Shown: positions 22,333 to 34,958 of the stretch, piece by piece
Numbering within the stretch: position 1 is the first letter of the stretch
Layout: each line of letters begins with the position of its first letter
NCBI GenBank assembly: GCA_039720395.1
Contig: CM077822.1
Span: 16,199,043 to 16,263,042, forward strand
DNA length: 64,000 nucleotides
DNA from: Liquidambar formosana
Taxonomy: Eukaryota; Streptophyta; Magnoliopsida; Saxifragales; Altingiaceae
Direction: 5' to 3'
Made by a program: the position numbers and the translations under genes
Notes under the pieces: generated by a model
What the model was told of the DNA's origin: nothing
The model's database searches: none
The model's input: only the letters and a program-made list of their open reading frames with translations

Positions 22333-23394
22333 TTGATACATATATGATAATAGCTTAATGTTGCTTGAATTTATATATGTATCTAGTTGTCTAAATCACT
22401 ATTATTGCTAAGAAGTTCTTTGTTGACAATCCCCTTTGAAAAAACATATATTTTTAGAAAACATTTTCAATCCTTTCACATCAATATTAATATATTGACA
22501 TTCCAATTATATCTTTAAGTATATAAAGCACTGGAAAAAGTTGATACACTTACGAGAAGGGGTATTTTAGGAAATTGATTAAAAAAAGTTTTGACTTTTT
22601 AAATGGGACAATAATTTTGAAACATCCCTAACAAAAAAGGTGAACTATAAAATAGGAACGGAAGGAGTACTATATAGATCTTGCTCTGATAAGTTTATTA
22701 TTATTATTGTTAAGCAATATGATTCATAATTTTGACATATGATCCATAAAAACCATGGTCTAAACGATTCCTCCAGAAAAAGTGGGACATAATTCCCACA
22801 CAAATTGACTGCATTGATAAGCACCCACAGACATAAGGGGGTAGAGCCGCAGTAACGGGACATTATATATGATAGCAAACACTGTTTGGAAATTAAACTG
22901 AAAATTGGAATAGAAAGAACTTTTCCATCCTATCAAAACTTAATTAGTTTGTTGTATATATATATTTTTTTTCTTGACATTTGATAAAATTTATCCTTAC
23001 CGCTACCATCCTAATTGATCGATATCCATGTTTTTCCATTAACTTGAGTTCAAAATTACTCACTAAATAAGTAAGAAGAATGTCACTAGTTAGGTAGTTT
23101 GTATATCTAGATCTACACTTACCTAAACCATATTGGCATATTGGACCATTAAATGGTGTGGCCCAACTATGTTATATATGTTAGCAAGGTATTTTATTGG
23201 CCTGTTTGGCATAATTAATGATGGCACGCCAATCATTCATAGCAATTTAAACCTTGGAAGATTAGAATGTGGTGAGTTTCTTCAAAGTTGATCTTGAGGG
23301 GATTTGTTTTATTTTTCATTTTTCAAAAAGTCATTATATGGAGTACTATTTATTTTTATTTTTCCCAAATAATAAGAGAATACACACACAACCA
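22333..23394. other. intergenic DNA; possible Stowaway-like end
   Basis: No gene seen. The block ending at 22670 (AAAATAGGAACGGAAGGAGTA) resembles one end of a Stowaway-type MITE, but the matching left end was not found. The remainder is A/T-rich with a TATATATA run near 22958. Confidence 0.35.
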
Positions 23395-26349
23395 TGAGAA
23401 TCGAAACAAAAAAGAGTCGCCACCTCATTTTTTAGGGAAAAGAGGAAAACTACAAAAATGTTTTATTTTCAAAACCACATGACTCCATTAAAGGAAAAGC
23501 AAAGTCTTTGAAACCAGAAAATTGGATTCGGGGGCTAAGTTACGACGTGGGAAGGTTCTGGGCAAAGCCCATAGGCACCCACATCGCCCGAGTTGGTCTC
23601 TTAATTTAATTGGGCTAACTTAATATCTTTTTCACTCAAATATCAACATATATCATCACAAGGCAGCATGCATAACATATATTCCATCCAATCATCCACG
23701 CATAATCACTCAAATAAAACAAAACAGAAAAAAAAAAAAGAAAAGAAAAGAAAAGCCTAGGATACTTGGATCCTAGAACAGACTTGAGCCTCACGAAGAG
23801 CGCCTACGTACCATGCAGCGAAATGCATGGATCAAAGTCCACGTAGTTCGAAAAGAATAGGGTTACAACCTAATACAAACCTATGGTAAAAACCCTAGGT
23901 TTCCTCATTTGAAAATGTATCGAATAATCCAAAATTGGAGACTTCCACAAGAGGAAAACTTTGATAGAAAACCAGAATTTTATTTTTAAAGGAAACCTTT
24001 GATAAACACCATATGTTTGTATTAAGAAGTAACCCTAGGAGGGAGAAGAGAAAAGAAAGAAAAAGAAAGGTGAATTGGGGCACCTTCAAACCCTACTTAC
24101 CTGAGCGCAAAAGCTCCAATCATTAGCCATTTCAGACCATAGCAGCCCTATTTGCAATAGGACAAGCATTGCACCTATCTGCACCCTTACAAGTGCACAA
24201 AACCATGCAAAGAAAACAAAATACTAATCTAGACAGAACCATGACAAGGCCTAAAATCATCCATTAATCATGCAAATAACAAGAATAATGAATAACTAAG
24301 GACTCTAACTCAATCCTACATGCAATGACCTGACTAATATGCATAAAAAACCTACCAAAGACACACTAACAAGCATAAGAGACTCCAATAATATCAATAA
24401 ACATGATAGTAAAGCATATTCTAACCAAAAAGATGATATTTCATGTAAAATATGAAAATATGCCTCCTTACGGCGAGCTTTCTTAAGCGAAACTATCCTA
24501 AGATAATTTCACGTAAAAAAGTCGTTATGGGAAGGTGCAGTCAACATATCCTACGTAAAATATATATATTAGAACACAACAGAAGTGATTTCATGCTTAA
24601 ACACATCATAGAAGGCTCTCATGCGAAACCTCACTCAACGAAAAGGATAATTATCCTTAGAAAAGGATAATATCTCCAAAAAACCTATAAAACCCACTAC
24701 ATGAATGCAAACCTAGCATGATTCAACTATATGCAGCATATATAGAATGAATATGATGAGCAACAACTCAAAACGTTAAGCTAAGCATGCTGTATAAGAC
24801 CTATGTCATTTTAGGGTTATCGAAACCCTAATCTCACAACTATGCATAAAACCCTATTAAATGACTCTAACACATGCTCAAATCATCATGAATATCATCC
24901 ACATAATATATATTAACTAACAGGAACATCAACTCATGATAATAATCACAGCAACCTAGACATATGGACTATGCATGATTTGAGAGGATAAAAAGAAGTA
25001 AGGCTATCTAATCCCTAGTAAACCAGGGATTATCAAGCATATAAAACCATAAATCATCTCAAAATCATTCATATAACATCACACAAGCATTAAATTCAAT
25101 CCATAAGAAAAGCTATCTCATGCACCATAACTATCCTAGGAGAAGAAGAAGAAGGAGAAGGAGGAGAAGCATAAAACTCATGTTCAGTATTAAAGGGGCA
25201 TGCTTACCTCTTGTAGACTCTTCCTTGTCTTCAAACTCCTTGTTTCCTTCTTTGCTTGGGGTTGAAGAGCCTCCTCTTGATGTCCTTCTAGCTCTCCAAA
25301 CTCGTAGCTCCCTCTCTCTCTCAGTGTAAAGTGCAATTAACCTCCCCTATGTGCTGAATATCATGTCCTTTATATAGAGAACTGACCCCCTAAACCAATG
25401 GCTAAGATTAATTCATTAATCAATGATCCTAGGGCTATTAGAGACTCTCTTGGTGCTCAAACAACTCAAACTTACACACTCTTAAGAGCAAACAAGTTGT
25501 TTTGGCAGAGGAAACCGTCAAAAGAGGGAAGAGAGAGTCAGAATTCGAGTTGAAGAAGGATTCCTCGGGTGACCAACTAGGCCTGGACGGTTAGCCGTCT
25601 GGGCCTAGACAGCTGACCATCCAGCCCCGGACAGTTACCCGAGGGGTTTCCTTTTCCGCTTCGGTTTTGACTTCTACTTGCTTCAGAAGTCCTAAAATCT
25701 TCAAATTAAGTTCGATTTTGACGAAATAAAAGCCAAAACGACCGTGTTTCGAAGGGGAACACATTTTTAGGCATTTTAGGACAAAAATCCTTAACCATGG
25801 GTGCATGGTTAGTTTTTACAAAGGTGGTTAACCATGGTGCCTCACCGTCGCTAAGCTGGGTTTGTACACAAGGTCGAACCAAATGCTTTCCCGATCGAAA
25901 TTCGATCTTTCTAAACATGTTTAGGACATAAATAAAGCCCAATTTGAGTTAAATGAGAGAAAATTGATTGGGTCTTATGAGTCAATTTGAGCAAACCAAG
26001 AAAGGGTCTTTTAGCCAACCCGAACCATTACGAGCCGAATTGATCTTAAACCATTAATTCATGAAATTGAACCTATATATAGATTCTATATACTCATATG
26101 AACTCGAGGGAATGACTCGGGATTCATTCCAAAGTCAAACAGAAAATATACGGCTAAAAAGACGATTATGCCCTTTAAGTCGCAAAAGTTCTTATTGACC
26201 ATCGAGATGAACTCCAAATCACTTCAAAATTCATACACATGATATTCAATGCCATAGAAACTCAATGCAAAAGACTAGACTCAAAAAGGACTCAAAATCT
26301 TATATGAAATGATATGCCCTAACTAAGGTGACAAAAATGGGGTGTGACA
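23395..26349 (-). mobile_element. LTR of a Tat-like Ty3/gypsy element (probable solo LTR, about 2.95 kb)
   Basis: Read on the minus strand it starts TGTCACACCCC (26349) and ends near TCGATTCTCA (23395), with TGGCGACTC close to the end. The plus-strand GGGAAGGT...CATAGGCACCCAC block (about 23549-23582) recurs in the Tat 3' LTR at 27332 as GGGAAGGTGTTAGGCACCC. A minus-strand TATA box (TATATAAAG) lies near 25370. No gag or pol adjoins it. I could not match a target duplication (AACCA left, CCTAG right), so the boundaries are approximate. Purine-rich GAA/GGA repeats lie near 25140. Confidence 0.7.
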
Positions 26350-26743
26350 CCTAGCATCCCCGACTTTCATAACACAAGTAAAAAATCCGAAACAGTATAC
26401 ACCCAAATGACCAATGTGGTTCAGAAGGCTATTGCAAAGAAATTTTTTCTTTTCTTTTATACTCGAGAGTTTTCTATAATTTTTCCTAAAACTTTAATAA
26501 CAATTAGATGCAAAATACTTCTCCTGTCTCACAAAGATCGGTCATATTTGTTATTTTTTTATCCCAAAATGTTTATCCATTTTTAAAAGTCAAATCATAA
26601 TTTTTTTGAACTTCTTACTCTATCAATTGTTATTTTAATAATTACTTTTAAAACAAAACCCAATAAAAAGTAAAAAATTGTACTTTTGAAAAAATAAAAT
26701 TTAATAAATAATAAATCAATGAAATGATGTATCTTTTTAAAAA
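26350..26743. other. A/T-rich DNA, possible Stowaway-like remnant
   Basis: No gene. TACTTCTCCTGTCTCACAAA (about 26515) resembles the outer end of a Stowaway-type MITE, but no partner end was found. The MULE terminal sequence begins at 26744. Confidence 0.35.
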
Positions 26744-27331
26744 GGGTAAAATGCAAAAAACCCCCCTGTATTGTTACCCTTTTTGTAGGATACCCCCTTT
26801 AAAAAAAACTCAACAAAAAACCCCCCCATATTGTGCTAGGGGGTACGCCATTAACAACGAGATGAAATGACCGCTATGCCCTTGTACGGAAAAAAATAAA
26901 ATCTCAGGTTTTGACATTTTTAAATGGTTTTAAAAAACTAGTTATGAAATTACCCTTTTACCCCCGATTTAACCCTTAAGCAAAACCCCTTCCCCCCTCT
27001 AGTGTCCCCATACACTCGCGTCACTATCACATATTGGCTCTCGTTGTCGTCGTCCAACGCTGGTGGTTGTTGTCAGCCAACTGCCGATGCATTAGAGCCA
27101 CCACACGGTAAGATCTGTTAACCATTGGTCCATCATCGATCCCCGTCGTCACCGACAAGGATATCTCAAATCTGAGCGAGCCCGCAGACCTTTTATCGTC
27201 CTCATTGCTGAGCTCAGCATCAAATTGCTATCAATGGCCAAATTTAATCAACGACGAGAAAACCTTAACCCCTTCCTTTCTTGTGAGCGTCGTGTCCTAA
27301 CCACGCTAGCTCGAGAGTACGCCACTAACCA
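26744..27331 (+). mobile_element. MULE-like element, left end only, cut by the Tat LTR
   Basis: GGGTAAAATGCAAAAAACCC begins a segment of about 250 bp that matches the inverted right end of the MULE at 62307-63673, including the TTGTTACCC, CATATTGTGCTAGGGG and GAGATGAAATGACCG blocks. Interior G/C-rich sequence follows to 27331. No right terminal inverted repeat was found; the element is interrupted at the LTR boundary and its other half was not found in the window. Confidence 0.75.
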
Positions 27332-28673
27332 TGGATGATTAGGGGAGAGAGCGAGTCGCCACTCGATTTTGGCCTCGAAACTGATTGACCCCTAGCAAGG
27401 GCCCAACTCGTCATTAATAAAAGAATCAAGGTTCGGAGCTAGGGTACGCAGATGGGAAGGTGTTAGGCACCCATCTACGCCCGGCTGAAATCCGGCCCCC
27501 ACACATATTTTATTGGCTTTAATTAAAAAGGACTTAGTTGAGTTCAACCGTTAACCAAGCGTTTATGCAAAATGGAACAATGGCATGTAATGATGAGAGA
27601 TAAAAAGAGTTAACAGGAGAATATATGTACATGGGAGAAGACTTGAAATTAAAAGGAACACTTGCACTATCTGCAAAAGAGAAAAAATGGGATTAATTAG
27701 TAAAAACAAGGTCATGCACGCACGTGCATATGTGATGCACGTACGTGCATCACATATGCACGTGCATGCATGCCCTCTAGATACTATGCTCCACACTTCA
27801 ATTACACCTGTCATGCTCCTATGATATGCTTAAAAGCTTACAAATGATCCAAATATGCTTTGAAAATAGTGAAAATGCCCTAAATCTAAATATCATGGGT
27901 ATACGGTGAGATCTGAAATAAACCGACATAGTTGTGCATATAAATGGACGTGTCAGGATAAAAGTGTGGTATATATGCTAGAGTTAATAAACAACTATGC
28001 TATAGAACGAATGAGAAATCTATTTCCAATTCTTAAAAGTAGAAATGAATCAACGCGGATTAATCCTAAATGCACTTTAAATGCAGGCCATAAATGAACA
28101 TTATGAAACCAATATCGCATTCATTTCATGCAATATCTTAAATGGTGATCATGAATCATCAAAATAAAACAAAATTAAAAGCGAAGAATCGTTACCCTCA
28201 GGTATGGACAGCAGCAATTCCTTCGCGAACTCGACTTCCAGACTTCACGTGACACGGTTTAGCAATTTCGGGTTTTTTTCGGGGTGAAGGCTGGGTAAAA
28301 AAGTTGGATCCCCTTCTCGAATGAAAGCAGGGTATTTATAGGCAGAGATTAGGGTTTAATTTGAGGGTTTCTAGGGTTTCTCAGTCGCCATTGAGCAGCT
28401 GTCAGCATGGGGCTACATAAAGTAAGAGACAATTCGGAGGGGAATGCTGGAATTCAAATAAAAGAGGGGCATGATCGTACGTTCATGGACTATGCACGTA
28501 CATGCATTACTCATGCACGTACAAGTATGGGCTATTTAAAAAAATGCCAAAAGGGCCCGTTGTGCCTACGCGAATCCTTCGGGTTTGCTTACTATAGTTT
28601 GTTTGCTACTGCCCTTCATCATAGGGTTTAAAAAGTGATTTGTGGTGTCAAGGGGTACGAAATGGGGTGTTAA
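27332..28673 (-). repeat. 3' LTR of the Tat element
   Basis: On the minus strand it begins TTAACACCCCATTTCG, a decayed form of the TGTCACACCCC start of the 23395-26349 LTR, and ends near CCTAATCATCCA. A minus-strand TATA box (CTATAAATACC) lies at about 28331-28341. The GGGAAGGTGTTAGGCACCC and GAGTCGCC blocks near the end are shared with the other LTR. The partner 5' LTR is not in the window. Confidence 0.75.
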
Positions 28674-28692
28674 TAGTTTGCCCCTTCTTTTG
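28674..28692 (-). promoter_or_regulatory. polypurine tract of the Tat element
   Basis: On the minus strand AAAAGAAGGGGCAAACTA directly precedes the LTR start. The purine run is the expected primer for plus-strand DNA synthesis and fixes the element's orientation as minus. Confidence 0.75.
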
Positions 28693-28904
28693 ATTTTGCT
28701 CGTTCAACGAACAAAATTAAAAGAACTGGAAACACTTATTTCGGACCAATTGGCCCTCACAAACCTAGAAGATGTAAATGCATGTATGAGGTCGGATTAG
28801 GGGGTGCCCTACTTCCTACGTACCTCTTAATGAGGATCAGACCTATCGTAGTTCATGATGCATGGTAACGTTCCTTCCGGGCAATCGAAAGGTGACGCGT
28901 AGCT

Positions 28905-29345
28905 TTCTGGAAATTCACGAGGTGAATTCCCTTAAATTCGGGTTGATTAAGTTCCAATTAGAAATTCACGGAATTAATCCAGGTTGATTAAATTTCAAAT
29001 TGGGAATTCACGGGGTGAATTCCGATAAATCCGGGTTGATTAAGTTCCAGTTAGAAATTCGCGGGATGAATTTCAAAATAATTTGGGTTGATTAAATTTC
29101 TAATTGGGAATTCACAGGGTGAATTCCAATAAATCCGGGCTGATTAAGTTCTAATTAGAAATTCGCGGGATGAATTTCAAATTAATCCGGGTTGATTAAA
29201 TTTCGAATTAGGAATTCACGGGGTGAATTTCGATAAATCTTGCTTGATTAAGTTCCAATTAGAAATTTGCGGGATGAATTTCAAATTAATCCGGGTTGAT
29301 TAAATTTCGAATTGGGAATTCGTGGGATGAATCCCAATAAATCCC
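28905..29345. repeat. 52-bp tandem array organised as 104-bp dimers
   Basis: The GGTTGATTAA core recurs at 28941, 28982, 29034, 29086, 29138, 29190, 29242 and 29294. All but the first interval are exactly 52 bp. Two monomer types alternate: one with AAGTTCCAATTAGAAATTCG and one with AAATTTCGAATTGGGAATTC, giving a 104-bp higher-order unit. Both contain GGGATGAATT or GGGGTGAATT. The array lies between the Tat polypurine tract and the antisense PMD gene. Confidence 0.93.
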
Positions 29346-29586
29346 CTTAGTCTGATGTTACAGAATTAAACTGGATTGGTTGAAAACCAAAACCAGAGCC
29401 GCTAAATCGGGTTGAACCGCAAATAATCCATGATTGCTGCCTTATGATCGCACGTGCATAGGTCATGCTCGTATGCATAGACCGTATACACGTACGTGCA
29501 TCTGGTTCTCTTGGCACTTAAAAGAATTCCAAACACCGTCATTTTCTATGTGCAGTTATGGGGGAATTTCAAAAGGCGAAAACGCC

Positions 29587-29593
29587 TATAAAG
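29587..29593 (+). promoter_or_regulatory. TATA box of the antisense PMD gene
   Basis: TATAAAG lies 116 bp before the ATG at 29709, followed by a pyrimidine-rich leader. It supports transcription opposite to the Tat element. Confidence 0.55.
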
Positions 29594-30878
29594 TCCCAAC
29601 CACTCCCCATAATCTCCCCGTTCATCCTCTGCGACCAAAACTTTTCGTCTCCCATCACCTCTTCCCTCTCCATTTCTCTTCAAACCCATCCCACATTCGT
29701 TCACACCCATGGCACCTAAAAGGCAGCGTACCTCGAGTGCTACACCAGTGAGGGACCCCAACAAGCTAGGTAGGCCCGCGATTCAGAGGTGGCGGCCCCA
29801 GCCTCGTCTTCGGCACAGTGAGGGTGGCATCCTCCTTCGTCCTACAGAGCACACCTCCCATCTTGCTGCGCTAGGCCAACTAAGTGGCTAAACTCACAAA
29901 TTCCTCTTTTATTTCTCATTTACTGGAAAAAAGCTTCGATTTTTGTGTTTCCTTATCATCAAAAATAAATGTGAGGGGGTCGAAACCTGGGAATTTGATG
30001 GGATGTCATAGGGACGGGGTAAAAGTGAAGATCCAGGCAAAGGCACGTACGTGCATTCCCAATGCACATACGAGCATCCTCTACGTACGCACGTGCCTCT
30101 GTCTTAACTTAACCCATTTTTTTTCTTTCGATTAATCATATGATAATACATATCCATGCCTTATTGTGGTTCAAAATGAGTACGGGGGGTTAAAATTTCA
30201 TGGATTGGTGTAGACATCATGGGAGATTCGAGGTTTAATTTGGCCATAGACAGGTACGTGCGTGCCTAGTGCACGTACGTGCTTGTGGTGTGCACGTACG
30301 TGCCTACACCGAATTTTGCCCAAATTTCTTTGAATTTTCTTTTATATTTTGTTGTGAGGATACATACCTGTGCTGTGCTGTGCTCACCTAGTTTTGTTTG
30401 TGCAACAGTTGCCCAAGTTGCCAGTTACCCGTGGAGGTGTGGGGAATGCGAAGGCTTGGTGGGCCCGTCTTACTGCGGAGATCAAGGCCTTGATTACTGG
30501 TGTAGGCTTTGGGATGGTGATCTCTGGCTTGGTGGACGAGAGCGACCGGGCTTTTGTTCACTGCATGGCTGAGAGGTGGTGGGACACCACCCATACCTTC
30601 TATATTGCGGGTCGAGAACTGACTTTGACCCTATATAACTTCTACTGCCTTACAGGCTTACGTATGGATGGGCTTCCCCTTCCATTCGACCATAACGAGG
30701 GTGAGAGGGAGAGACTCTCTCAGGAGCTTTTGGGGATCGAGTACGATAGTGCCTCCATCTTCATCTTAGATGTATATGACCGCATGTAGACTCAGGGGCA
30801 GGATACAGCCACCCAGCGGATCCGGAAGGCTTGCGGGTACCTATTATTCCCGATAGGGGGCTATCTAGTCCCAAATGC

Positions 30879-33131
30879 TGTAATGCCCACACCATTTAAT
30901 TAGGATAATCTCACCTTTAATGCATGATTTGCATGTACTTTAGTTGATTTGTCGGGTATTGTGGTGCATAGGCATCACATGGGTACGATGTTGATATGTT
31001 TGTGACTTCACACTTTTAGACTGCTGAAATTTGGCTAAGTGTTGGGAAAAAATGGATTTTCGAAAAACTTCGTTTTTAAAGATAATTTTTTGCCGTAATG
31101 GAAGTTTATAATATTATAAGATATCTGTGATTTTATGGGATTTTATTATCACGTTTCGATCGGTTTCCTCGTACGTTTGTTTTTGAAAAATCTGTCGGGA
31201 GTCGGATTTTGTACTAAAACTTGAAAATGAGATTTTGATATACTTGGAATTTGATTTTTTTGATATTTTATTTGAATTCAAATGGGGGGTTATTTGCTTA
31301 TTTTCATTAAATAACTTAAAGTACTCCATTCTTTTATTCTTCCTTTTACTTAAATGTTTTTAATGAAAATAAGGCTGATGTCTGTGCTGATGGGGTGTAG
31401 CCTGACTAACTGTCAACTTTTAGCTGTCTGTATGTTTCAGACGTCTGAAACACATTTCAGACGTCTGAAAGTGACATTTCAAACGTCTGAAAGTAATTTT
31501 CAGATGTTTGAAAATTCTAGAGAATGATGATTTCTGAGGTTTAGTTTCAGACGTCTGAAACCTTTGACTGGTAGTTTTTTTTTTATAAATAAAACAAATG
31601 ACACAAGTGCCCTTCACCCCTTTTAAAACCCTCATCCCACGACTTTTACATCCCATATTCATCATTTTACACCAAGCGAGCTTGAGAGAGAGAGAGAGAA
31701 AAGAAAGGAGAGAGAAAGGGAGTGTTTGGAGAGAGAAAATCACATTTTCTCTTTCATGCATGGGTTTTTGACTCTCTCACCTCATATCAACGCTTGGATT
31801 CACGTTCTAGGAGCTCGATTTGAAGATCTACACGTGCTTGGAGATGATTCCAGCCTGATCTGTGGAGTTTAGAACTTATTCTCGTATTCTAGGCTCAGAT
31901 CCGACCCTCCCAACACATTTTCTCTACGTTTGGTGCAACATACTTGAGGTAGGTGTAATTTTCATGGGTTTTAACCGTAGGGATGATAATGGGTTAGTAT
32001 ATAAACCCATATATATTAGATAAAAATGTATTTTGGGTGTTATTTACAAGTTTACGTGATATTTGGGTAGATTATCATGTATATTTTGTAATGTATGTAC
32101 TGAGGGGTCTAGTTTACATAACCCTATAATTAGGAATATTACTTTTGGGAGTATATGGGTTGATATACTTGTCATATTTTGGTTTATTTTGAAGGTACAT
32201 GCTATGTAAATTCTTGTTGGTCTATATTTTACATGTTTTACATAGCTCTCACATGTTATATAATTATGAAATAATTATATATTGTTGATTTTTGGAATAA
32301 CTGACACGTGTATGAGTTTTTATGCTTTTCATGGCATTCATTGGCATAAAATGCATGAAATGGACTTAATTAATTACTTGATAAAAGTATATTAAAAGGT
32401 CATTGGATTTGGACTACTAGCGGTCAAGGGACTTAGCGGTGTTTTCCATTCCTTTGGTCCTGGGTACTTTCCGGTTCCAGGTAGGAACCTTTGTGTTGTC
32501 CTCTTGGAGGTGGGTTTAAATCCTCCGTTTCCGTGCGAAGACTCCTGCGGGAGTGATCGGTAATTATGGATTATATTAAATGGACATGAGTCGCATATCA
32601 TTCATGACATTGCATGGGTTTTAATTACTTTAAGCATGGTTTTAATTGGTTATATTATCATGCTTTGGTTATTTCTATATGAAGATTATATCTACTAAGT
32701 TTTATACTCACTCCTATGTTTTATAAACCCTTTTCAGATGATTTCATAACTGGGGAGACCTCACCTTGAGGTGTTATGCTTTGATGGGAAAAATTTTAAT
32801 ATTATGGTTATGTATTAACTAAATACTTTGTATTCGGCCAATGGGCACTAGACATGTAATAACTTATGGTTTGTAATATTTTAATTTCGTAGGTCTCTTT
32901 ATATGGTTTATTTAGCATGTGATGATACCAATGATGGATGGCAGTAGCTTTATAACTATTTTACACAGGGTTTTATTATAGTATGTTCCATTTACGAATG
33001 GGTCATGCCGAAATTTTCATTGAAATTACAGATTTTCTAACACGTGTTATTCACATGCTTCCTAAGTGATTTTCTTAATTAAACTAGTTTTATTAATATT
33101 GATCACGGCTTAATTAAGTTGGGTCGTGACA
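30879..33131 (+). mobile_element. solo LTR (2.25 kb) inside a PMD exon
   Basis: It begins TGTAATGCCC and ends GGTCGTGACA, with the perfect 5-bp duplication AATGC at 30874-30878 and 33132-33136. If one duplication and the LTR are disregarded, the PMD frame continues without a gap across the site (VPNA followed by VQIVPF). A plus-strand TATAAATA lies at about 31584, a GA microsatellite near 31690, and the CAGACGTCTGAAA motif is repeated five or six times at 31438-31560. No internal genes. Confidence 0.93.
31438..31562. repeat. cluster of CAGACGTCTGAAA palindromes in solo LTR
   Basis: The palindromic core CAGACGTCTG and close variants (AAACGTCTGAAA, CAGATGTTTGAAA) occur about six times in 125 bp just upstream of the LTR TATA box. 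The ACGT core suggests bZIP-type binding sites within an LTR enhancer; that function is inferred. Confidence 0.7.
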
Positions 33132-34958
33132 AATGCAGTACAGATAGTCCCTTTTGGCTGGTTATTAGCCCTGAAGGACTTAAAGAGGGCTCGCGAGTTC
33201 AGCTGGGGAGCAGCAGTGTGTGGCCATGTAATCTCGGCCATGGATTCTCTGAGTCGGATGGCTATGCAGTCCATAGTTAGCTACTGGCGGGTTTGGGTGG
33301 TAAATCTTTTCCCTTCAATTTTCTTTCTCATTGTGCTTTGTTGTCCCTTATGGCCTCTTTATCATCCTTACTTGCGCAGCTTTGGGCAAGCAGATACTTT
33401 CGTGAAGACCTAGGTTCTCCCGTCGACAAGCATGATTATTGGAGCTCCCATCGTTTCCTCGACAAGTTGACTGTAGACCGGGTATGTCCTATTTTACCTA
33501 AAAGGATTGTCACCAGTTCTATACCCTTGTATTCATCCTATCATTGCTCTTCTACAGATTATTCCGCGATTGTAGGAGGGTACTCCTGCACGTGCTCTTT
33601 CCGAGTGGGATGCCGCTGCGTTGACCCTTTCTACTCTGTCCACGGTCTTTGAGTGCCTCGGGGTTCGCTCCTTCTATCTTGCAAAGAGAGTTGTGTGGCA
33701 GATTGCCGATGTGGGCATTGGCGGTCCTCTAGTCCCAGTGGATCCTCCTTGCTTTGTCGCGATCCTTGCTGAGGCGACATCGAGTGACTTGGCTGTCTGG
33801 CTAGCCATGATCCCCTACACTGACCGTCTGTCTACTAAAGAGATTGACTATGCCTCATTTGCGCGGGAGCAATTGATGGGCAGCATCTTCGTTGCACCGG
33901 TATTATCATCCCTTCTCAATATTTTTCTTTTTACTAAAAAAAACATTATCTCATGTATTTCTCACTCGAGTACAGGCCGCACCACCTGCAGATGCCCCTG
34001 TAACGATAGCGCCCGTCATGCCAAGATGGACTGTGCCTTTCTATGTTACTCCTGATTTAGCTATGGAGGAGGATATCCCCAATCTAAACAGGTGCATTAG
34101 GTATCCAATGGCTGAGGGTACTAGACCGGTGAGTTTCCAGTTCCTGCCATTGTTAGATTTTCTATACAAATATATATAAACAATATGCATGTCCTAATGG
34201 TTGCCCCTTGTTTCCCCACTCGCAGCTCACTTGCGAGGAGGCCTCGACATTCTTGCGGATGGTGGGGAGTTTGAAGGTCATGGTCACGTCCCTCTCTCGT
34301 AGGCGAACGATCGTAGAGCAGGCTCTTGTTGGAGAGGATTGGGGTGGTTTTGGGGCCATTGATGATGGTGGTGATAGTGATGGTGGTGATGGTGGTGATG
34401 ACAGTGGTGATGATGATGGTGATGACAGCCCACCAGCCTCTCCCGTCCAGACACCCTTATATGACCCTCGTTGATTTTGTTTGTTTATTTTGGAATTTAG
34501 ACATTTGGGTTTTATTAGTTTTTTGGGATATGTACTTAAATAATTCCTTTCTCCTTCCCTTTCTTTAAACAGATGGTTCCCTTTTTGTCGTATATCTCTT
34601 GACGTGGCTTGTATATGTTTTCTTTTCCTCTTCTCTATTTATTGTGCCAAAATAATTAACAAGCCGTCCAGTAAAAAAGAAAAGGTCCAAAACAAACCCT
34701 CCCAACCTTAATTGAAAGAAAATTCGTCAGGAGAAAAACCCACAAGACCCTATGTTTACACGGCATGCAAGAAAAAGGGTCGGAAAGTTGAGAAAATAGG
34801 GCAAAAATCTGTGGAAAGAGGCCTGTGCACGTACGTGCATGGCTTATGCACGTACGATCATAGGGGTCTTCACTTCCCTTTTTTGACCTCCGTTGAATTG
34901 GAAACTTTTCCTCAATAAAAGGCATGTCTTCCTCAGTCCTTATTCACAAAACCCTACG

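Larger units (their letters stand above)
29709..34474 (+). pseudogene. plant mobile domain (PMD, MAIN-like) gene in antisense inside the Tat element
   Basis: The gene starts MAPKRQRTSSATPVRDPNKL (29709) and ends TPLYDPR with TGA at 34472-34474. Probable exons: 29709 to about 29890; 30409-33299 (minus the solo LTR 30879-33131); 33380-33481; 33558-33899; 33976-34128; 34226-34474. From exon 2 on, junctions are GT/AG and in phase. PMD hallmarks include NAKAWWARLTAEIKALI, TFYIAGRELTLTLYNFYCLT, GWLLALKDLKRAREFSWGAA and YWRVWV. The tail is acidic (GGDSDGGDGGDDSGDDDGDD). Two TAG stops (30787 and 33573) make it a pseudogene. PMD proteins of the MAIN family act in the nucleus in silencing and genome stability; many copies travel with transposons. 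The exon 1 donor is uncertain. Confidence 0.82.

Noticed and set aside
23404..27362. TGGCGACTC (minus strand) in both Tat-like LTRs as a tRNA-Arg primer site
   Set aside because: Only the first nine bases match and the sequence diverges afterwards; it lies within the LTR end rather than after it.
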